Assembly (NCBI GenBank): GCA_035726825.1
Contig: JALNTX010000004.1
Location: 186,001 to 250,000 of the forward strand
Origin: Pseudocitrobacter sp913778145
Lineage (GTDB): Bacteria; Pseudomonadota; Gammaproteobacteria; Enterobacterales; Enterobacteriaceae
Reading direction: 5' to 3'
DNA: 64,000 nt
The notes under the pieces are model-generated. The model worked only from the letters and a program-made list of their open reading frames with translations, was not told the origin of the DNA and ran no database searches. A program made the position numbers and the translations under genes. Of the stretch, positions 45,266-52,190 are shown piece after piece. The first letter of the stretch is position 1; every line of letters starts with the position of its first letter.

Positions 45266-45395
45266 CGTGTAGAGCCTCGTATGTCGGTTAAAATTCATAC
45301 AATGGCTATACAATTTTTTGAGGTGGGTTATTGATAGGTACAAAAAAGGCGGCCTGTTATTAATAGCCGCCTGTGTCTTGTGTGCAATTTTCTTT

Positions 45396-45569
45396 TTATA
45401 TTCTTGATTCTCTGCTTAACTGCCTGAATGCTTCCCGATCTATACAAAATCGCTCTCTAAATCCATAACCTAAATAATCCCTCTTAAAAGCTGATCTAAT
45501 CAATTTCTTTTCACCTTCTGTTAGTTCATCATAACAGCGATAACTGATAATCTTTTTACGTTTCATCAT
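45396..45569 (-). CDS. Small basic hypothetical protein (57 aa)
   Basis: Starts MMKRKKIISYRCYDELTEGE and ends RDYLGYGF, RERFCIDREAFRQLSRESRI. Charged and soluble. Two adjacent ATGs; both lie inside the end of the 52-residue gene (14-bp overlap), so it is translationally coupled to it. Confidence 0.6.
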   Translation of the reverse strand: MMKRKKIISYRCYDELTEGEKKLIRSAFKRDYLGYGFRERFCIDREAFRQLSRESRI

Positions 45570-45714
45570 GCTCTCTGTCTAATATTTCTTTCCAGAATGA
45601 GGGGAAAGGGGCGCATATAATAAAGCCAAATATACCCATAATCCCCACAAGTGAGAATATAACTAATCTTATTGAATTTAATATTATGATTTCGGCTAAA
45701 TCGCCGTTTGTCAC
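45556..45714 (-). CDS. Small single-pass membrane protein (52 aa)
   Basis: Hydrophobic segment about residues 13-36 (NSIRLVIFSLVGIMGIFGFI) then a polar acidic tail (WKEILDREHDET). GTG start at 45714 with GGGAGG seven bases upstream; its GTGA overlaps the stop of the 45-residue gene. Size is compatible with a small holin-like or immunity membrane protein, but that is inference. Confidence 0.6.
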   Translation of the reverse strand: MTNGDLAEIIILNSIRLVIFSLVGIMGIFGFIICAPFPSFWKEILDREHDET

Positions 45715-45848
45715 TGCTTACCCTCCCACACTGCAAAGGTATCAATAACAATAAACAACACTGTTAAGATTGTGTTTTGAAAATATGTTGCTATCCATAC
45801 CGTACCAATAATTATTAAGATAAACGCCACTAAACAGCGGAAATTCAT
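45711..45848 (-). CDS. Small two-pass membrane protein (45 aa)
   Basis: MNFRCLVAFILIIIGTVWIA, then TYFQNTILTVLFIVIDTFAV and WEGKQ: two hydrophobic stretches separated by a short turn. Start overlaps the stop of the 86/81-residue gene (ATGA), stop overlaps the next start. Part of a tightly coupled string of membrane proteins; function unknown. Confidence 0.6.
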   Translation of the reverse strand: MNFRCLVAFILIIIGTVWIATYFQNTILTVLFIVIDTFAVWEGKQ

Positions 45849-46090
45849 CTACCTGTAACCTTTTGATAAAGCTCTACAGCCCCTAACTGAACTTTGTAAT
45901 CATCGGCTGGTAACTCCATAGCAACACGGCCCACTTTCTGACAATATTCAAGCTCAAAGATCCAGATTTGCCCCCTTCCCTGATCAAAATAAATGCTATC
46001 CGGTGTTACTTCTAACCCTAACTCACGTTGCAAAATGTTGATTACTTTTTCTGCAATCCTGTGCGCGTCTATGCCTGTGATAGTTTTCAT
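45845..46090 (-). CDS. Hypothetical soluble protein (81 aa)
   Basis: MKTITGIDAHRIAEKVINIL, then QRELGLEVTPDSIYFDQGRG and IWIFELEYCQKVGRVAMELP. No membrane segment. I prefer the ATG at 46090 because it overlaps the upstream stop as ATGA and has TGGAG nine bases before; a start five codons earlier is open. Confidence 0.6.
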   Translation of the reverse strand: MKTITGIDAHRIAEKVINILQRELGLEVTPDSIYFDQGRGQIWIFELEYCQKVGRVAMELPADDYKVQLGAVELYQKVTGR

Positions 46091-46392
46091 TGGATCAAGC
46101 TCCATTTCTGGCTTTCATAACGAATAGCGCGTTTTAGTGCTAAATAGTTGTTTGTTGCAGTCCAGACAAGCGCCAGCACCATGACAAGGATTAATAGCGG
46201 TAGCTGTTCACGGTAGGAAAGATAGAGACAACCAAACCAGATCCAGACGTTCGCCACCACATACCACCAATGATTAGTTTCAATGGCTAAACTAAGCTCT
46301 AAATCACGATGTTTTGCGTAGTTGTGGAAACCTAAGCCGATCAAAAGGGAAAGGATAATAAACACTATCCAGATCACGATTATAGCCACCAT
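46087..46392 (-). CDS. Three-pass membrane protein (101 aa)
   Basis: Hydrophobic segments about residues 3-21, 43-60 and 66-84 (AIIVIWIVFIILSLLIGLGF; YVVANVWIWFGCLYLSY; PLLILVMVLALVWTATNNYL) with a basic tail. Overlaps the next gene by ATGA. No family recognised; possibly a superinfection-exclusion or membrane-sensing protein. Confidence 0.65.
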   Translation of the reverse strand: MVAIIVIWIVFIILSLLIGLGFHNYAKHRDLELSLAIETNHWWYVVANVWIWFGCLYLSYREQLPLLILVMVLALVWTATNNYLALKRAIRYESQKWSLIQ

Positions 46393-46393
46393 T

Positions 46394-46696
46394 TTAAAGG
46401 CTCCTGCAAGTCACTGAACCATCCACGCCGTTACGGTAACAGTTAGTAGTAACACCCGTATTAGTAGTAACCGGATATAGATTATCGTGATCTAAATGGC
46501 GGATCTGTGCATCTATCAGCCTTTGACGGTTTGACGCTTCGATCCCTGCGTTCATGCTCCCCATGTAGTAATCACGTTTTGCCAGTTCCTCACACTGAGC
46601 CTTATCACCCTTGCTGCATCCCTCTTGTAATGAGTAGTAAGAGGCGCACCCTTGCAAAAGCGACACTGAGAGGATTAATAAAATATATTTTTTCAC
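46394..46696 (-). CDS. Small lipoprotein
   Basis: 100 residues from GTG 46696 (AGGT eight bases upstream). Signal peptide MKKYILLILSVSLLQGC with a lipobox at Cys17 followed by A-S-Y, so outer-membrane sorting is predicted. The mature part is polar with four further cysteines (EGCSKGDKAQCEELAKRD ... TNCYRNGVDGSVTCRSL). Candidate superinfection-exclusion lipoprotein (Cor/Llp-like role) or o-spanin; neither is demonstrated. Confidence 0.65.
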   Translation of the reverse strand: MKKYILLILSVSLLQGCASYYSLQEGCSKGDKAQCEELAKRDYYMGSMNAGIEASNRQRLIDAQIRHLDHDNLYPVTTNTGVTTNCYRNGVDGSVTCRSL

Positions 46697-46710
46697 TTTG
46701 ATAACCTGTA

Positions 46711-46995
46711 TTAGATCATATGTTCCACTGTGGAAAATACGGAGAAAAGAACCCAAATTAATAAAGCGTAACGGCGCTTATCACCTCTTTCATACATAGC
46801 GTTATAAAAATTAGCGCTGTAATAGATGTAAAAGAGATCAGCCAATACAACGATCATTCTGTTAGCCAATGGATTAAGAGTAATAAACATTGTGATTATC
46901 GTTGTAATAATCAGCACTGCCCCAAAAGTACATACATTAAAAATAATCCAACCTACAAACGTTGTAGGCTTCTTACACAATTCATTGAAAGACAT
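46711..46995 (-). CDS. Multi-pass membrane protein (94 aa)
   Basis: Starts MSFNELCKKPTTFVGW; hydrophobic stretches about 14-40, 46-66 and 75-92, with a basic loop MYERGDKRRYALL. The start at 46995 gives a compact protein; a longer frame upstream overlaps another small gene. Ribosome site weak. No family recognised. Confidence 0.5.
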   Translation of the reverse strand: MSFNELCKKPTTFVGWIIFNVCTFGAVLIITTIITMFITLNPLANRMIVVLADLFYIYYSANFYNAMYERGDKRRYALLIWVLFSVFSTVEHMI

Positions 46996-47042
46996 AGAAT
47001 CACCAAAACATGTATATAAAATGCAACTTTGAACATAAATGA

Positions 47043-47198
47043 TTAATCGCGCAGTGAAACTATCACGATAATCAATAAACATAACAGACTGAAATAGAAG
47101 GGAAACCAGATTATATAGATCATGATTGTTCCCGGTAACATCGCGAATAATATTAAGGTCGCACCAGTTACCGGGCGTTGATCAAAATCAAATTTCAA
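47043..47198 (-). CDS. Possible small membrane protein (51 aa)
   Basis: Frame opening at TTG and reading KFDFDQRPVTGATLILFAML, PGTIMIYIIWFPFYFSLLCL, LIIVIVSLRD: a convincing pair of membrane segments in the right strand and context. Start codon and ribosome site are poor, and an internal ATG exists, so the exact start is uncertain. Confidence 0.45.
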   Translation of the reverse strand: MKFDFDQRPVTGATLILFAMLPGTIMIYIIWFPFYFSLLCLLIIVIVSLRD

Positions 47199-47264
47199 AT
47201 ACGGTTACAAGAATTAAACTAAATTTGATTTGGATTATTTTTAGAATTTAACGCTACATATTAA

Positions 47265-47633
47265 CTACCGATCAACCGGAAACACTGCCAGATTTTTACT
47301 ATGGAATGATAAAGCTCTAGCATGACGTTCTATTGCCTCTTTAGCTGCTACCAATCGGCGCTGGTAATAACGCTTACACATTTCAGGATTAGCGTTGTAA
47401 TCGCTATCTGTCATCATTTCAGCGATAAAATCATGTTCCCTGTGCAGGAGTTCATAATATTGTTCATAAAGTTCCTGGATCTCTTCGCTATCCAAAAGCT
47501 CTCTTGAGCGTTCGATAATATTTGATACTTCACGCTGATAACTTTCAAATTGATTGTTTTTTGTATTAATTACATGAACAAGATAGGCATAAACCACAAC
47601 CAATCCGATCAGAGTCCAAGTTGAAATAAACAT
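47265..47633 (-). CDS. Membrane-anchored coiled-coil protein, i-spanin-like
   Basis: 122 residues: one N-terminal membrane segment (TWTLIGLVVVYAYLVHVI, about 5-22) followed by a charged helical domain (NNQFESYQREVSNIIERSRE ... YYELLHREHDFIAEMM). This layout is that of Rz-type inner-membrane spanins, and a lipoprotein gene lies nearby, but no endolysin or classical holin accompanies it. Coupled to the 38-residue gene by a five-base gap. Alternative: membrane-tethered regulator. Confidence 0.5.
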   Translation of the reverse strand: MFISTWTLIGLVVVYAYLVHVINTKNNQFESYQREVSNIIERSRELLDSEEIQELYEQYYELLHREHDFIAEMMTDSDYNANPEMCKRYYQRRLVAAKEAIERHARALSFHSKNLAVFPVDR

Positions 47634-47637
47634 AATT

Positions 47638-47754
47638 TTACCAAGTAATTTTTAACAGTTGAATTAATAGGAATGTGAACAATACGAAAGAGAACCAAAA
47701 ACGATTAGAAGCTCTAATAGCCTCCTCTACCGCCTCACCTCTGTAAATTTTCAT
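47638..47754 (-). CDS. Small membrane protein (38 aa), first gene of the leftward operon
   Basis: MKIYRGEAVEEAIRASNRFW then FSFVLFTFLLIQLLKITW: a charged head and one hydrophobic segment. AGGGCGAG ribosome site six bases upstream. Preceded by a TATAAT element and operator-like repeats, so it heads the early leftward transcript. Confidence 0.6.
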   Translation of the reverse strand: MKIYRGEAVEEAIRASNRFWFSFVLFTFLLIQLLKITW

Positions 47755-47814
47755 AATCTCGCCCTTTAGTGAACGAGGTCATTTTACACCCATACAGTGA
47801 TCGTTAGTGCGCTA

Positions 47815-47849
47815 ATTATAATTACAAAAGTAATCACCTGATTAATCAC
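47815..47849 (-). promoter_or_regulatory. Candidate early leftward promoter and operator
   Basis: Leftward TATAAT (47815-47820) lies about 60 bp before the first small gene. Immediately upstream is the palindrome TAATCA-CC-TGATTA (47831-47844) and a second TAATCAC (47843-47849), covering the -35 position, so a repressor could bind here. Confidence 0.55.
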
Positions 47850-48562
47850 TTAGGGGTAAACGCCGTAGGCGTGATAAGCCCTATTGGGCTATAGATATAC
47901 ACAAAAGTTTTAAAATCAAAAATTTAGTGAGGGGGATCATCTATATAATAAAAAATAAATTTGGGGAAAGTACCCCACCCCACACCCCCACCGATCCGGC
48001 CTGAGAGGGGTACGCTGTAGAAATCCAGACACCTAGACGGCTAAATTATTGTGTGCACTGACTTCCTTAGTCTGGGTTCAATATCTTTAACTCATTGAAT
48101 CAACATAGGTTTATCAGTGTTTGATTGTCTCCGTGTACATCGGTAGTGATCACACATTGCATCAGGTTAGCCGTGAACCTAGCACCATAGGCTATAGTTA
48201 CTTGATGTGACTAATAGTTGTGTTATGTGATTGCTGGCTGGGGAGGTTGGATCAGGTTCGGCCCGGTGCTGGTGTGATTACTATTATGTATATCTATATT
48301 TAATTTGACCGGGCGTGATTACGTTGGTGTATGGTTCCTATGTCTAATTACTGCCGCCTCTCTTAAAGCACGGAATAATTACACGGGTGTAAGGCTTGGT
48401 ACGATAACACACCTCACTTTGTCGCCTCCGCTCGCGTGAGAAACCAGCGGCATTTATTGAAATGATATTGAGTATATCTATCGTTTGAATGGGTCTAAAT
48501 CGCTCTGTATGAGGCTGTGAGAGGCTTAGATAAATAGTGATAGGGTAGGATAGGTAGGATAT
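47850..48562. other. Gene-free control region with repeated GTGATTA sites
   Basis: No frame of useful length on either strand. GTGATTA recurs at 48274-48280 and 48315-48321 (inverse TAATCAC at 47831 and 47843), with near copies GTGATTG at 48227 and GTGACTA at 48207 and a GTGATCAC palindrome at 48146-48153. Possible operator array, partition site or replication origin. A C-run (CCCCACCCCACACCCCC) lies near 47974. Confidence 0.5.
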
Positions 48563-48590
48563 AAAAAGCCCCTACAGTGTCGTAGAGGCT
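48563..48590 (-). terminator. Terminator of the integrase gene
   Basis: Leftward strand: AGCCTCTACGA ... TGTAGGGGCT then TTTTATA, 20 bp after the integrase stop; isolates int from the early operon. Confidence 0.8.
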
Positions 48591-48609
48591 CGCTAATGAT
48601 TGTATTCTT

Positions 48610-49572
48610 TTAACCCATAAGATCGGCTACGCTGGTTGCTTTGATATGGCTGTAACGGGCAAGCATAGCAATGCTTTTATGTCCTGAGATACATTGTAAT
48701 TGAATGGTGTTAAATCCTTTCTCTGCATACCGTGTGATCGCTGTATGTCTCAAGCTATGGAAGCAGACACCATAAACTTTAGATAGTCTTGCTGCCCTTC
48801 TGAAAGCCTGTGTGATTGCATAAGGTGTGAGTGTGAACAGTGGAGATTGTTTGTCTCTACCATCACAAAGCTGTTTCAGTAGTTCGATAGCATTAGATGA
48901 TAATGGCACGTCGCGCCCTTCCCCATTCTTACAAACTTCATCAGGTAGGCTTATCACTTTCTTATTGAGGTTGACCATTGCAGGGGTGATAGCTAATAGC
49001 TCGTTACGCCTCATAGCTGTTTCCCATGCCAGACGAATGATCGGCTTTGCTCTTTCACTGGCCTGATCAACAATCATTTCATATTCGATAGGTTCAATAA
49101 CTTTATTGCGGGGCTTGCCGGGATCTGGAAGTTTCACACCTTCTACTATGTCAGTACATGCAACACCCTTTTCAATGTTGGCCCATCGTAGGAAGCGTGA
49201 TAGCAATTGCATTTCAAGGCGTACAGTAGAGCCGCTAACGTGCTTTACTCGTTCCTGTCGATAGCTTACAGCGTCCTCTCTTTCCAGTTCCTCTAATGGC
49301 TTGTTGTCCAGTGTACGGGCAATTGTGAACAATCTAAATTTAGTGGCGTTGTAACCGCCTCTCTCTTTCCCATCACGGATCATCACATCATTTAAGTAAT
49401 CAGTGATCAGTGTGTCTACAGTGGTTGCGCCTTTGCTGTTGGTTCCCTCATATTCAGCTAACCATTGCTCACATTCTAGCCGGGTTCCTCGCGTAACTGA
49501 TTTAGTAGGTTCACCCTTCACGCGCACTAAAACATTCCATTTACCGGAGGGTAATTTACGAATTGTAGCCAT
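48610..49572 (-). CDS. int: Tyrosine site-specific integrase
   Basis: Recombinase that inserts and excises the element at proL. 320 residues: N-terminal arm-binding region (MATIRKLPSGKWNVLVRVKG), a core-binding SAM-like domain (about 50-135), and the catalytic domain with ETAMRRNELL (Arg188/189), Lys215 in DEVCKNGEGR, HSLRHTAITRY (His272, Arg275), SGHKSIAMLARY (His298, Tyr307). All catalytic residues are present. Lies 63 bp from the right att copy and points into the element. No excisionase recognised. Confidence 0.93.
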   Translation of the reverse strand: MATIRKLPSGKWNVLVRVKGEPTKSVTRGTRLECEQWLAEYEGTNSKGATTVDTLITDYLNDVMIRDGKERGGYNATKFRLFTIARTLDNKPLEELEREDAVSYRQERVKHVSGSTVRLEMQLLSRFLRWANIEKGVACTDIVEGVKLPDPGKPRNKVIEPIEYEMIVDQASERAKPIIRLAWETAMRRNELLAITPAMVNLNKKVISLPDEVCKNGEGRDVPLSSNAIELLKQLCDGRDKQSPLFTLTPYAITQAFRRAARLSKVYGVCFHSLRHTAITRYAEKGFNTIQLQCISGHKSIAMLARYSHIKATSVADLMG

Positions 49573-49634
49573 AATTTGATCTCTCTATGTGTTATAAAAG
49601 AGATCTAAGTAATTGTTTCCCCTAGTAATACTTT

Positions 49635-49683
49635 GTCATGGGGTGTCGGGGGTCGGAGGTTCAAATCCTCTCGTGCCGACCAA
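49635..49683 (+). repeat. attR core
   Basis: Perfect 49-bp copy of 28055-28103. Left of it is AT-rich element sequence; right of it the original proL downstream sequence resumes. Confidence 0.96.
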
Positions 49684-49729
49684 AAAGATTTTCTGATACG
49701 TTTTTAAACGTTCAGTCCCCCCTTAAGTA

Positions 49730-49760
49730 CCCGCATTCTCTCTGAGTTTGCGGGTTTTTT
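49730..49760 (+). terminator. Original proL terminator, displaced by the element
   Basis: CCCGCA ... TGCGGG stem followed by six T, 46 bp after the right tRNA-end copy. Before integration this would have ended proL transcription. Confidence 0.85.
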
Positions 49761-49885
49761 AATGCCTGTTTTTCACCTCTCTTCCCAAAATGTGCCCCCG
49801 CTCACCAACTCCGCCTAATGCATGGTTTGTCCTGTTATAGGCAGGATTTCCTCATCCCGCCTGCCAGAGTATCTAAAATCTCGAT

Positions 49886-50485
49886 TCAGCCCCGGAATTC
49901 ATTAAAGACGCCCTTCAGCGCCAGATGCTGCAACAGCATAATGGTTTTCCCGTCGACGATTTCACCGCGTGAAATCGCCGCCAGCGCCTGTTCAAACGGC
50001 CACTCCAGCACCTCAATGTCCTCGCCCTCTTCCGCCAGACCACCACCTTCACCAGTACGGTCGCGTTCGGTATATTCCGCGATGAAAAAATAGAGTTTCT
50101 CAGTGACCGAGCCGGGGCTCATATAGGCTTCAAAGACCTTTTCCAGGTGGCTCACTTTAAAGCCGGTTTCTTCTTCGGCCTCCGCCAGAATGCGCGCTTC
50201 CGGTGACGCTTTATCCAGCAGACCGGCTGCCGCCTCGATCAGCAAGCCAGAATGGCCGTTAACCGAAACCGGGAAGCGAAACTGACGAGTCAGCACCACG
50301 CTTTTTTTCTCGCGGTTATAGAGCAGGATAGTTGCGCCATTGCCCCGGTCATAAACCTCGCGGTTCTGCGTCTGCCAGCTACCGTCGCGGCGCTGTATGT
50401 CGAAGGTATATTTTTTCAGTACGTACCAGTTATCGGAAAGAAGCTGTTCCTGAACGTTGCGAAGGTGTGGCGTGTTATTGTGCAT
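49886..50485 (-). CDS. Nudix hydrolase, NudK-like (GDP-mannose pyrophosphatase family)
   Basis: 199 residues. Nudix box GLLDKASPEARILAEAEEET then GF: the metal-binding EExxEE core is present, although the first conserved Glu (GX5E) is Ser and the Arg before it is Ala. Family blocks VYDRGNGATILLYNREKKSV and YMSPGSVTEKLYFFIAEY match E. coli NudK, which hydrolyses GDP-mannose. Likely a NudK paralogue; exact substrate uncertain. Divergent from the DeoR gene over 83 bp. Confidence 0.85.
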   Translation of the reverse strand: MHNNTPHLRNVQEQLLSDNWYVLKKYTFDIQRRDGSWQTQNREVYDRGNGATILLYNREKKSVVLTRQFRFPVSVNGHSGLLIEAAAGLLDKASPEARILAEAEEETGFKVSHLEKVFEAYMSPGSVTEKLYFFIAEYTERDRTGEGGGLAEEGEDIEVLEWPFEQALAAISRGEIVDGKTIMLLQHLALKGVFNEFRG

Positions 50486-50568
50486 TTTTATTCCTCAGGT
50501 GAATGACAAAAACGATAATGTCATGCACAATCGTGCAACATCAAGAAAAAACGTGAAGAGAAATATTC

Positions 50569-51318
50569 ATGCTCGCCAGCCAACGGAAAAAAATGATCCT
50601 CGAACTGCTTGCGCAACATAAGCAGGTTTTATCCAGTGAACTGAGCCAAAAGTTCATGATCTCAGAGGACTCTATCCGGCGTGATTTACGTGAACTGGCG
50701 GCTGAAGGTCTGCTGCAACGCGTTCACGGTGGTGCACTGCCCGCGTCAGCGGCGATAGCCCCCATCGAAACACGCAAAAACGTGCAAAACCGTTCAAAGC
50801 AAACCGTCGCTGCAAAAGCGGTAAAGCTGATTCAACCGGGCCAGGTGGTGATGATCGATGGCGGAACCACCGCACACGAACTGGTGGCACGGATACCGCA
50901 GGATATCGCGTTTACCGTCGTCACCCACAGCCCAGGCATTGCCGTCAGTCTGATTGATCATCCCCTGGTTGAGGTGATCGTCATCGGCGGGAGATTGTTT
51001 AAACACTCGGTTGTCACGGTGGGATCGGCGATGATCGATGCCATCAGTCATATCAATGCCGACCTGTTTTTTATGGGGGTGACGGGTATTCACGCCAGCG
51101 CCGGATTCACCACGGGTGATTACGAAGAAGCCTGCGTAAAACGTGCATTGTCGCAGCGCGCGGCAGAAACCGTGGTCATGGCCTCGGCTGAAAAGATGAA
51201 TGCCGCTTCTGCTTTTGCCATCGGCCCGCTATCCCTTGCCAGCACGATCATTGTCGACGGCGAGCCGGATGCCGCGTTACGCGATGCCTGTGCAGAACAG
51301 CAGATTGAACTGCTTTGA
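50569..51318 (+). CDS. DeoR-family transcriptional regulator
   Basis: 249 residues: N-terminal winged helix with VLSSELSQKFMISEDSIRRD then LRELAAEGLLQRVHGGALP, and a C-terminal sugar-phosphate sensor with IDGGTTAHELVARIP and FMGVTGIHASAGFTTGDYEE. Family members repress sugar-catabolic genes in response to a phosphorylated sugar. No sugar operon adjoins; the divergent Nudix gene is the obvious candidate target (inference). Confidence 0.88.
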   Translation: MLASQRKKMILELLAQHKQVLSSELSQKFMISEDSIRRDLRELAAEGLLQRVHGGALPASAAIAPIETRKNVQNRSKQTVAAKAVKLIQPGQVVMIDGGTTAHELVARIPQDIAFTVVTHSPGIAVSLIDHPLVEVIVIGGRLFKHSVVTVGSAMIDAISHINADLFFMGVTGIHASAGFTTGDYEEACVKRALSQRAAETVVMASAEKMNAASAFAIGPLSLASTIIVDGEPDAALRDACAEQQIELL

Positions 51319-51459
51319 TAATGACAGAGATAAACTTCGTTTTCGGATTAATACGCAAAACAGTTAACTACTCTTAATGCAAAAATCAGTAAATGGCACT
51401 TAACATTCACGACAATGATGATAATCTTGCCGATGAACTACTGATAAAAAGGATTCACA

Positions 51460-51945
51460 GTGAAAAACACATTTACGCTCGCTGCTTTACTACTGACCGC
51501 TGTTTCGCTTTCTGCCACGGCGGCAGAGCAACCGCTGGAAAAAGTTGCGCCTTACCCGCAAGCGGAGAAAGGCATGAAGCGCCAGGTGATTCAGTTACCT
51601 GCGCAGCAGGATGAATCAGCGCTGAAAGTTGAGCTGATGATTGGTAAAACGCTGGAAGTCGACTGTAACCGTCACCGCCTGGGCGGCAAGCTGGAAAGCA
51701 AAACGCTGGAAGGTTGGGGTTACGACTACTACGTCTTTGATAAAGTTGGCGAGCCGGTTTCCACCATGATGGCCTGCCCGGACAAAACGAAGACCAAACA
51801 GTTCGTTGCGGCGTATCTCGGTGACGACGGCATGCTGCGTTACAACAGCAAACTGCCGATCGTGGTCTATACCCCGGATAACGTGGAAGTGAAATACCGC
51901 GTCTGGAAAGCCGAAGAAGAAGTCCATAACGCTGTAGAGCGTTAA
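51460..51945 (+). CDS. eco: Ecotin, periplasmic serine protease inhibitor
   Basis: Inhibits trypsin-like proteases and elastases in the periplasm as a dimer. 161 residues: signal peptide MKNTFTLAALLLTAVSLSAT with cleavage near residue 20; reactive loop VSTMMACPD with P1 Met104 (mature Met84), and the disulfide cysteines 69 and 106. GTG start at 51460 after AAGGA; frames upstream are not related. Confidence 0.96.
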   Translation: MKNTFTLAALLLTAVSLSATAAEQPLEKVAPYPQAEKGMKRQVIQLPAQQDESALKVELMIGKTLEVDCNRHRLGGKLESKTLEGWGYDYYVFDKVGEPVSTMMACPDKTKTKQFVAAYLGDDGMLRYNSKLPIVVYTPDNVEVKYRVWKAEEEVHNAVER

Positions 51946-51954
51946 TAAAGTGCA

Positions 51955-51980
51955 AGAAGCCCCGATATTATCGGGCTTCA
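51955..51980 (+). terminator. Terminator after eco
   Basis: GAAGCCCCGATA-TTA-TCGGGCTTC hairpin; T run is poor, so strength is uncertain. Confidence 0.6.
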
Positions 51981-52012
51981 TATTGATGACTACGTTCAAA
52001 TGAGAACGGACA

Positions 52013-52117
52013 GTCCCCTCGCCCCTTTGGGGAGAGGGATAGGGTGAGGGGAACAGGCCAGCACTGGTGCGGATATTTACCCTCACCCCGGCCCTCTCCC
52101 TTGAAGGGCGAGGGGGA
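52013..52117. repeat. Large G/C-rich inverted repeat between eco and mqo
   Basis: Left arm 52014-52051 (CCCCTCGCCCCTTTGGGGAG, AGGGATAGGGTGAGGGG) and right arm 52080-52117 (CCCTCACCCCGGCCCTCTCC, CTTGAAGGGCGAGGGGG) are near-perfect complements around a 28-base loop. Similar extragenic repeats with CCCTCACC and CCCTCTCCC cores occur widely in gammaproteobacteria. Confidence 0.75.
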
Positions 52118-52162
52118 AAACCGCGCCCACATTAACGTGTGAGCCAGTTTTTCAGCAATCTC

Positions 52163-52185
52163 AAGCCCCGCTTTCGGGGCTTTTT
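52163..52185. terminator. Terminator near the mqo 3' end
   Basis: AAGCCCCG-CTTT-CGGGGCTT followed by TTT; better oriented for rightward transcription but placed to serve both eco and mqo. Confidence 0.7.
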
Positions 52186-52190
52186 ATCAT

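Larger units (their letters stand above)
28055..49683. mobile_element. 21.6-kb integrated satellite-like element in proL
   Basis: Bounded by a perfect 49-bp direct repeat (28055-28103 and 49635-49683), with a tyrosine integrase next to the right copy. Visibly more AT-rich than the flanking chromosome. Nearly all genes read leftwards. It encodes P22-like terminase subunits, a portal, a putative scaffold and putative ejection proteins. I find no coat protein, tail, endolysin, primase/helicase or CI-like repressor. Best read as a phage satellite carrying a vertex-and-packaging module; the alternative is a prophage remnant, though I see no broken genes in the packaging block. Confidence 0.85.

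Noticed and set aside
45566..45751. 61-codon leftward frame starting MLLIPLQCGRVSS
   Set aside because: It is an alternate frame across the 45- and 52-residue membrane genes, which have better starts and overlaps.
47974..48003. C-rich run as a possible CRISPR or telomere-like repeat
   Set aside because: Single low-complexity tract with no regular repeat-spacer pattern.
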